From a virus, in IMG/VR virus record IMGVR_UViG_3300009433_000024, positions 1 through 32,263 of that record: a DNA stretch of 32,263 nt; one strand, 5' to 3'. Position numbers and translations under genes: made by a program. Of the stretch, positions 30,228-32,263 are shown one piece after another. Numbering within the stretch: position 1 is the stretch's first letter; each line of letters opens with the position of its first letter. Under the pieces are notes generated by a model that worked only from the letters and a program-made list of their open reading frames with translations, did no database searches and had not been told where the DNA came from.

Positions 30228-31940
30228 ATGGATAATAATTTAATAGAAGATTACACACAATGGGAAAAGGGTAAAGATTATCCTGAATTTATGGATGAAG
30301 TAGCTTTATCTACCATTTCTAAAGGATACCTTTTGCCTGGAGAAACACCCAAAAAAGCATATCGTAGAGTAGCTGGAGCTGTAGCCTCTAGATTAAATAG
30401 ACCTGATTTAGAAAATAAGTTTTTCAAATATATTTGGAATGGATGGATTGGTTTAGCATCCCCTGTCTTATCAAATACAGGAACTGATAGAGGATTACCT
30501 ATTTCTTGTTTTGGTGTTGATACTCCTGACTCAATTAGAGGAATTGGTTTAACAAATGCTGAATTAATGAAATTAACTTCTCAAGGGGGTGGTGTAGGAA
30601 TTGGTTTATCTAGAATTAGAGAAAGAGGAACCCCAATAAAAGGAAATGGTAAAAGTGAAGGTGTAGTTCCTTGGGCTAAAATTTTTGATTCAACTATAAT
30701 TGCTACAAATCAGGGCAGTGTTCGAAGAGGAGCTGCTAGTGTTAATTTAGACATTAATCATAATGATATTAGTGAATTTTTACAAATAAGACGACCAAAA
30801 GGTGATCCAAATAGACAATGTTTAAACTTACATCAATGTGTTGGAATTGATGATGCTTTTATGAAATCAGTATTTTATGAGAAGAATCAAGAAGCCCAAA
30901 AAATATGGTTAGATATTTTAAAATCAAGAGTTGAAACAGGTGAGCCCTATTTAATGTATACTGATAATATTAATAAAGATAACCCAATGGCTTATCTAAT
31001 GAATAATCTTAATGTTTCAATGACAAATATTTGTACTGAAATTACATTACATACAGATGAGGAACATTCGTTTATTTGCTGTTTATCTAGTTTAAATTTA
31101 GCTAAATATGATGAATGGAAAGATACAGATGTAGTAGAAACTGCTATTTACTTTTTAGATGGGGTAATGGAAGAATTTATTCAAAAAACAAATGGTAAAG
31201 AATCTATGATTAGAACCCATAGACATGCTTCAAAAGGTAGAGCATTAGGTTTAGGAGTAATGGGTTGGCATACATTTTTACAACAAAAAGATTTACCTTT
31301 TAATTCTATAGCTTCAACAGCTTGGACACATACAGTATTTTCTCAAATAAAATTAAAAGCAGAATCTGCTTCTAGGCAATTAGCAGAAGAATATGGTGAG
31401 CCTTTATGGTGTAAAGGAACAGGAATGAGAAATACTCATTTATTAGCAATTGCTCCTACAGTATCTAATTCTAGAATTAATAGCTGCTCCGCAGGAATTG
31501 AACCCCAACCCGCAAATGTCTACACATTTAATGGAGCTAAAGGTACTTTTATAGTTAAAAATAAAGAATTAGTTAAGGTCTTAGAAGAAAAAGGACACAA
31601 TATTGAAAAAATATGGGATCAAATTTTAGTAGATAATGGGTCAGTCCAAAACTTATCAAATAAAATCCTAACGGAGGATGAGAAAGAAGTATTTTTAACA
31701 TTTTCAGAAATTAATCAATTAGGATTAGTTCAACAAGCCGCCATCCGTCAGAAATATATAGACCAAACTCAATCATTAAATTTAAGTTTTGACCCCACAG
31801 ATTCTCCTAAATGGATAAATCAAGTACATATGGAAGCATGGAAACTAGGAATTAAAACATTATATTACTTAAGAACAGATTCAGTTATTAAAGGTGATTT
31901 AGGTTCAAGAATGGCCGATTGTGTATCTTGTGATGGTTAA
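30228..31940 (+). CDS. nrdA: Ribonucleotide reductase large (alpha) subunit, short form without ATP cone
   Basis: The 570-residue protein is a complete but minimal class I alpha subunit (E. coli and T4 about 755). Active-site features are present: C94 in 'PISCFGVDTPDS' and C284 in 'FICCLSSLNLA' (redox pair), the N267-C269-E271 catalytic set in 'MTNICTEI', and the tyrosine pair Y546-Y547 in 'TLYYLRT' for radical transfer. A C-terminal 'DCVSCDG' tail (C565, C568) would reload the site by thioredoxin or glutaredoxin. The N-terminal ATP cone, which gives dATP shut-off, is missing: the protein begins almost directly with 'LSTISKGYLLPGETPKKAYR'. Thus overall activity is probably not inhibited by dATP through a cone, favouring strong dNTP supply during phage replication. 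The end lies 3 nt before a late-type box. Confidence 0.93.
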   Translation: MDNNLIEDYTQWEKGKDYPEFMDEVALSTISKGYLLPGETPKKAYRRVAGAVASRLNRPDLENKFFKYIWNGWIGLASPVLSNTGTDRGLPISCFGVDTPDSIRGIGLTNAELMKLTSQGGGVGIGLSRIRERGTPIKGNGKSEGVVPWAKIFDSTIIATNQGSVRRGAASVNLDINHNDISEFLQIRRPKGDPNRQCLNLHQCVGIDDAFMKSVFYEKNQEAQKIWLDILKSRVETGEPYLMYTDNINKDNPMAYLMNNLNVSMTNICTEITLHTDEEHSFICCLSSLNLAKYDEWKDTDVVETAIYFLDGVMEEFIQKTNGKESMIRTHRHASKGRALGLGVMGWHTFLQQKDLPFNSIASTAWTHTVFSQIKLKAESASRQLAEEYGEPLWCKGTGMRNTHLLAIAPTVSNSRINSCSAGIEPQPANVYTFNGAKGTFIVKNKELVKVLEEKGHNIEKIWDQILVDNGSVQNLSNKILTEDEKEVFLTFSEINQLGLVQQAAIRQKYIDQTQSLNLSFDPTDSPKWINQVHMEAWKLGIKTLYYLRTDSVIKGDLGSRMADCVSCDG

Positions 31941-31943
31941 TAA

Positions 31944-31953
31944 TATTTATAAC
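31944..31953 (+). promoter_or_regulatory. Late-type promoter box TATTTATAAC before the lysis genes
   Basis: The box and its extension AAACATTAG nearly repeat the copy at 17024. It stands right after nrdA and 14 nt before the holin-like ATG, marking the switch back from the replication block to late genes. Confidence 0.72.
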
Positions 31954-31967
31954 AAACATTAGCTAAA

Positions 31968-32204
31968 ATGAAATTTATAAGCGACATATTTACAGAAGAC
32001 AAAAGAGATGATAAATACTCATCTAAAAAAACATTTGGAATAATCTCAGGCGTACTTGTATGTCTTGCTTTTATAGGAGATGGTTTTCATTGGTTTACAG
32101 TCAATGAAAATTTATTTAATTCAATGTTGATTTTTTCAGCTACAATGTTAGGGGTATCAACAATAAAATCATTTGCAAAACCTAAAAAAGATGATAGTAA
32201 TTAA
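31968..32204 (+). CDS. Holin-like small membrane protein
   Basis: The 78-residue protein has two predicted membrane spans, about residues 22-43 ('TFGIISGVLVCLAFIGDGFH') and 49-69 ('LFNSMLIFSATMLGVSTIKS'), with a charged N-terminus (FTEDKRDDKYSSKK) and a Lys/Asp-rich C-terminus. This is the topology of many small phage holins, which open the inner membrane at the end of infection so the endolysin can reach the wall. The sequence itself matches no family I can name; the call rests on topology and on the next gene, which overlaps it by 14 nt and begins with a peptidoglycan-binding motif. A late-type box precedes it. Confidence 0.68.
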   Translation: MKFISDIFTEDKRDDKYSSKKTFGIISGVLVCLAFIGDGFHWFTVNENLFNSMLIFSATMLGVSTIKSFAKPKKDDSN

Positions 32205-32263
32205 AAAAGGTGATACTGGAGAAAAAGTAAAACAGATCCAAGAAGCCCTTCAGATAATTGTTG
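32191..32263 (+). CDS. Endolysin, N-terminal peptidoglycan-binding part, runs off the window
   Basis: An ATG at 32191 opens a frame that continues to the window end: MIVIKKGDTGEKVKQIQEAL and then QIIV. This is the start of a PG_binding_1-type domain, whose signature is 'L..Gd.G..V..lQ..L...G'. Such domains occur at the end of phage lysozymes, amidases or peptidases, so this is most likely the endolysin working with the overlapping holin-like gene. The catalytic domain is outside the window and cannot be named. The start overlaps the holin-like gene by 14 nt in another frame. Confidence 0.72.
   Translation, partial: MIVIKKGDTGEKVKQIQEALQIIV

Noticed and set aside
30228-31940. NrdA as a truncated or broken gene because of its 570-residue length
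   Set aside because: All active-site residues, the tyrosine pair and the C-terminal cysteine tail are present; only the ATP cone region is absent, which matches known minimal forms.

Overview
The window is a 32.3-kb piece of a strictly lytic-looking, T4-related contractile-tailed phage (myovirus). Every convincing gene lies on the + strand, genes are tightly packed, and the DNA is strongly A+T rich. The T4-type core is recognisable from protein motifs: the gp23 capsid C-terminus, neck proteins gp13/gp14/gp15, sheath gp18, tube gp19, a gp26-like tail assembly protein, UvsX, gp41-type helicase, a gp32-like SSB and NrdA/NrdB. The host is probably a Bacteroidota (Flavobacteriia-like) bacterium. 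This is an inference from three things: almost no start codon has a Shine-Dalgarno sequence; the two early-type promoters resemble the Bacteroidota form (TTTG, about 20 nt, TAnnTTTG); and the phage SSB ends in a DDLPF-type tip like bacterial SSBs. No tRNA, integrase, CRISPR array or insertion sequence was seen.

Layout. 1-3890: end of the major capsid gene, a strong terminator, a small structural protein, then the neck and tail-completion genes. 3912-10812: a host-interaction cassette inserted between the neck genes and the sheath, with two fibre-like proteins and four LamG (jelly-roll) genes carrying seven LamG modules in total. 10836-17023: a coiled-coil protein, sheath, tube, a G/GT-like tail assembly chaperone pair with a probable programmed frameshift, and the tape measure. 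17055-23095: baseplate genes, including a probable tube-initiator-like protein, a LysM/gp53-like wedge protein and a large hub protein ending in an M15-type peptidoglycan peptidase. 23120-31940: replication and nucleotide genes (compact family-A DNA polymerase, unknown ORF, gp32-like SSB, UvsX, 5'-3' exonuclease, DnaB-type helicase, NrdB, NrdA). 31968-32263: the start of a lysis module (holin-like protein and an endolysin that runs off the window).

Regulation can be read from the sequence. Eleven copies of TATTTATAA-type boxes stand just upstream of structural and lysis transcription units and are absent from the gene junctions of the replication block. That block instead has two copies of a different element (TTTGGCTT, 16 nt, TATATTTA), before the polymerase and before the SSB. 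This looks like an early/late two-class promoter system. The late box is the exact reverse complement of the T4 late -10 box.

The most notable items are: the +1/-2 frameshift candidate joining the gp26-like protein to a 98-residue, methionine-free extension; the two promoter classes; a family-A polymerase that appears to lack a thumb and a working exonuclease site; a zinc-less gp32 with a bacterial-SSB-like tip; LamG genes whose module number (1, 2, 3) matches the number of C-terminal 12-residue repeats (1, 2, 3); and a minimal, class-Id-like ribonucleotide reductase.
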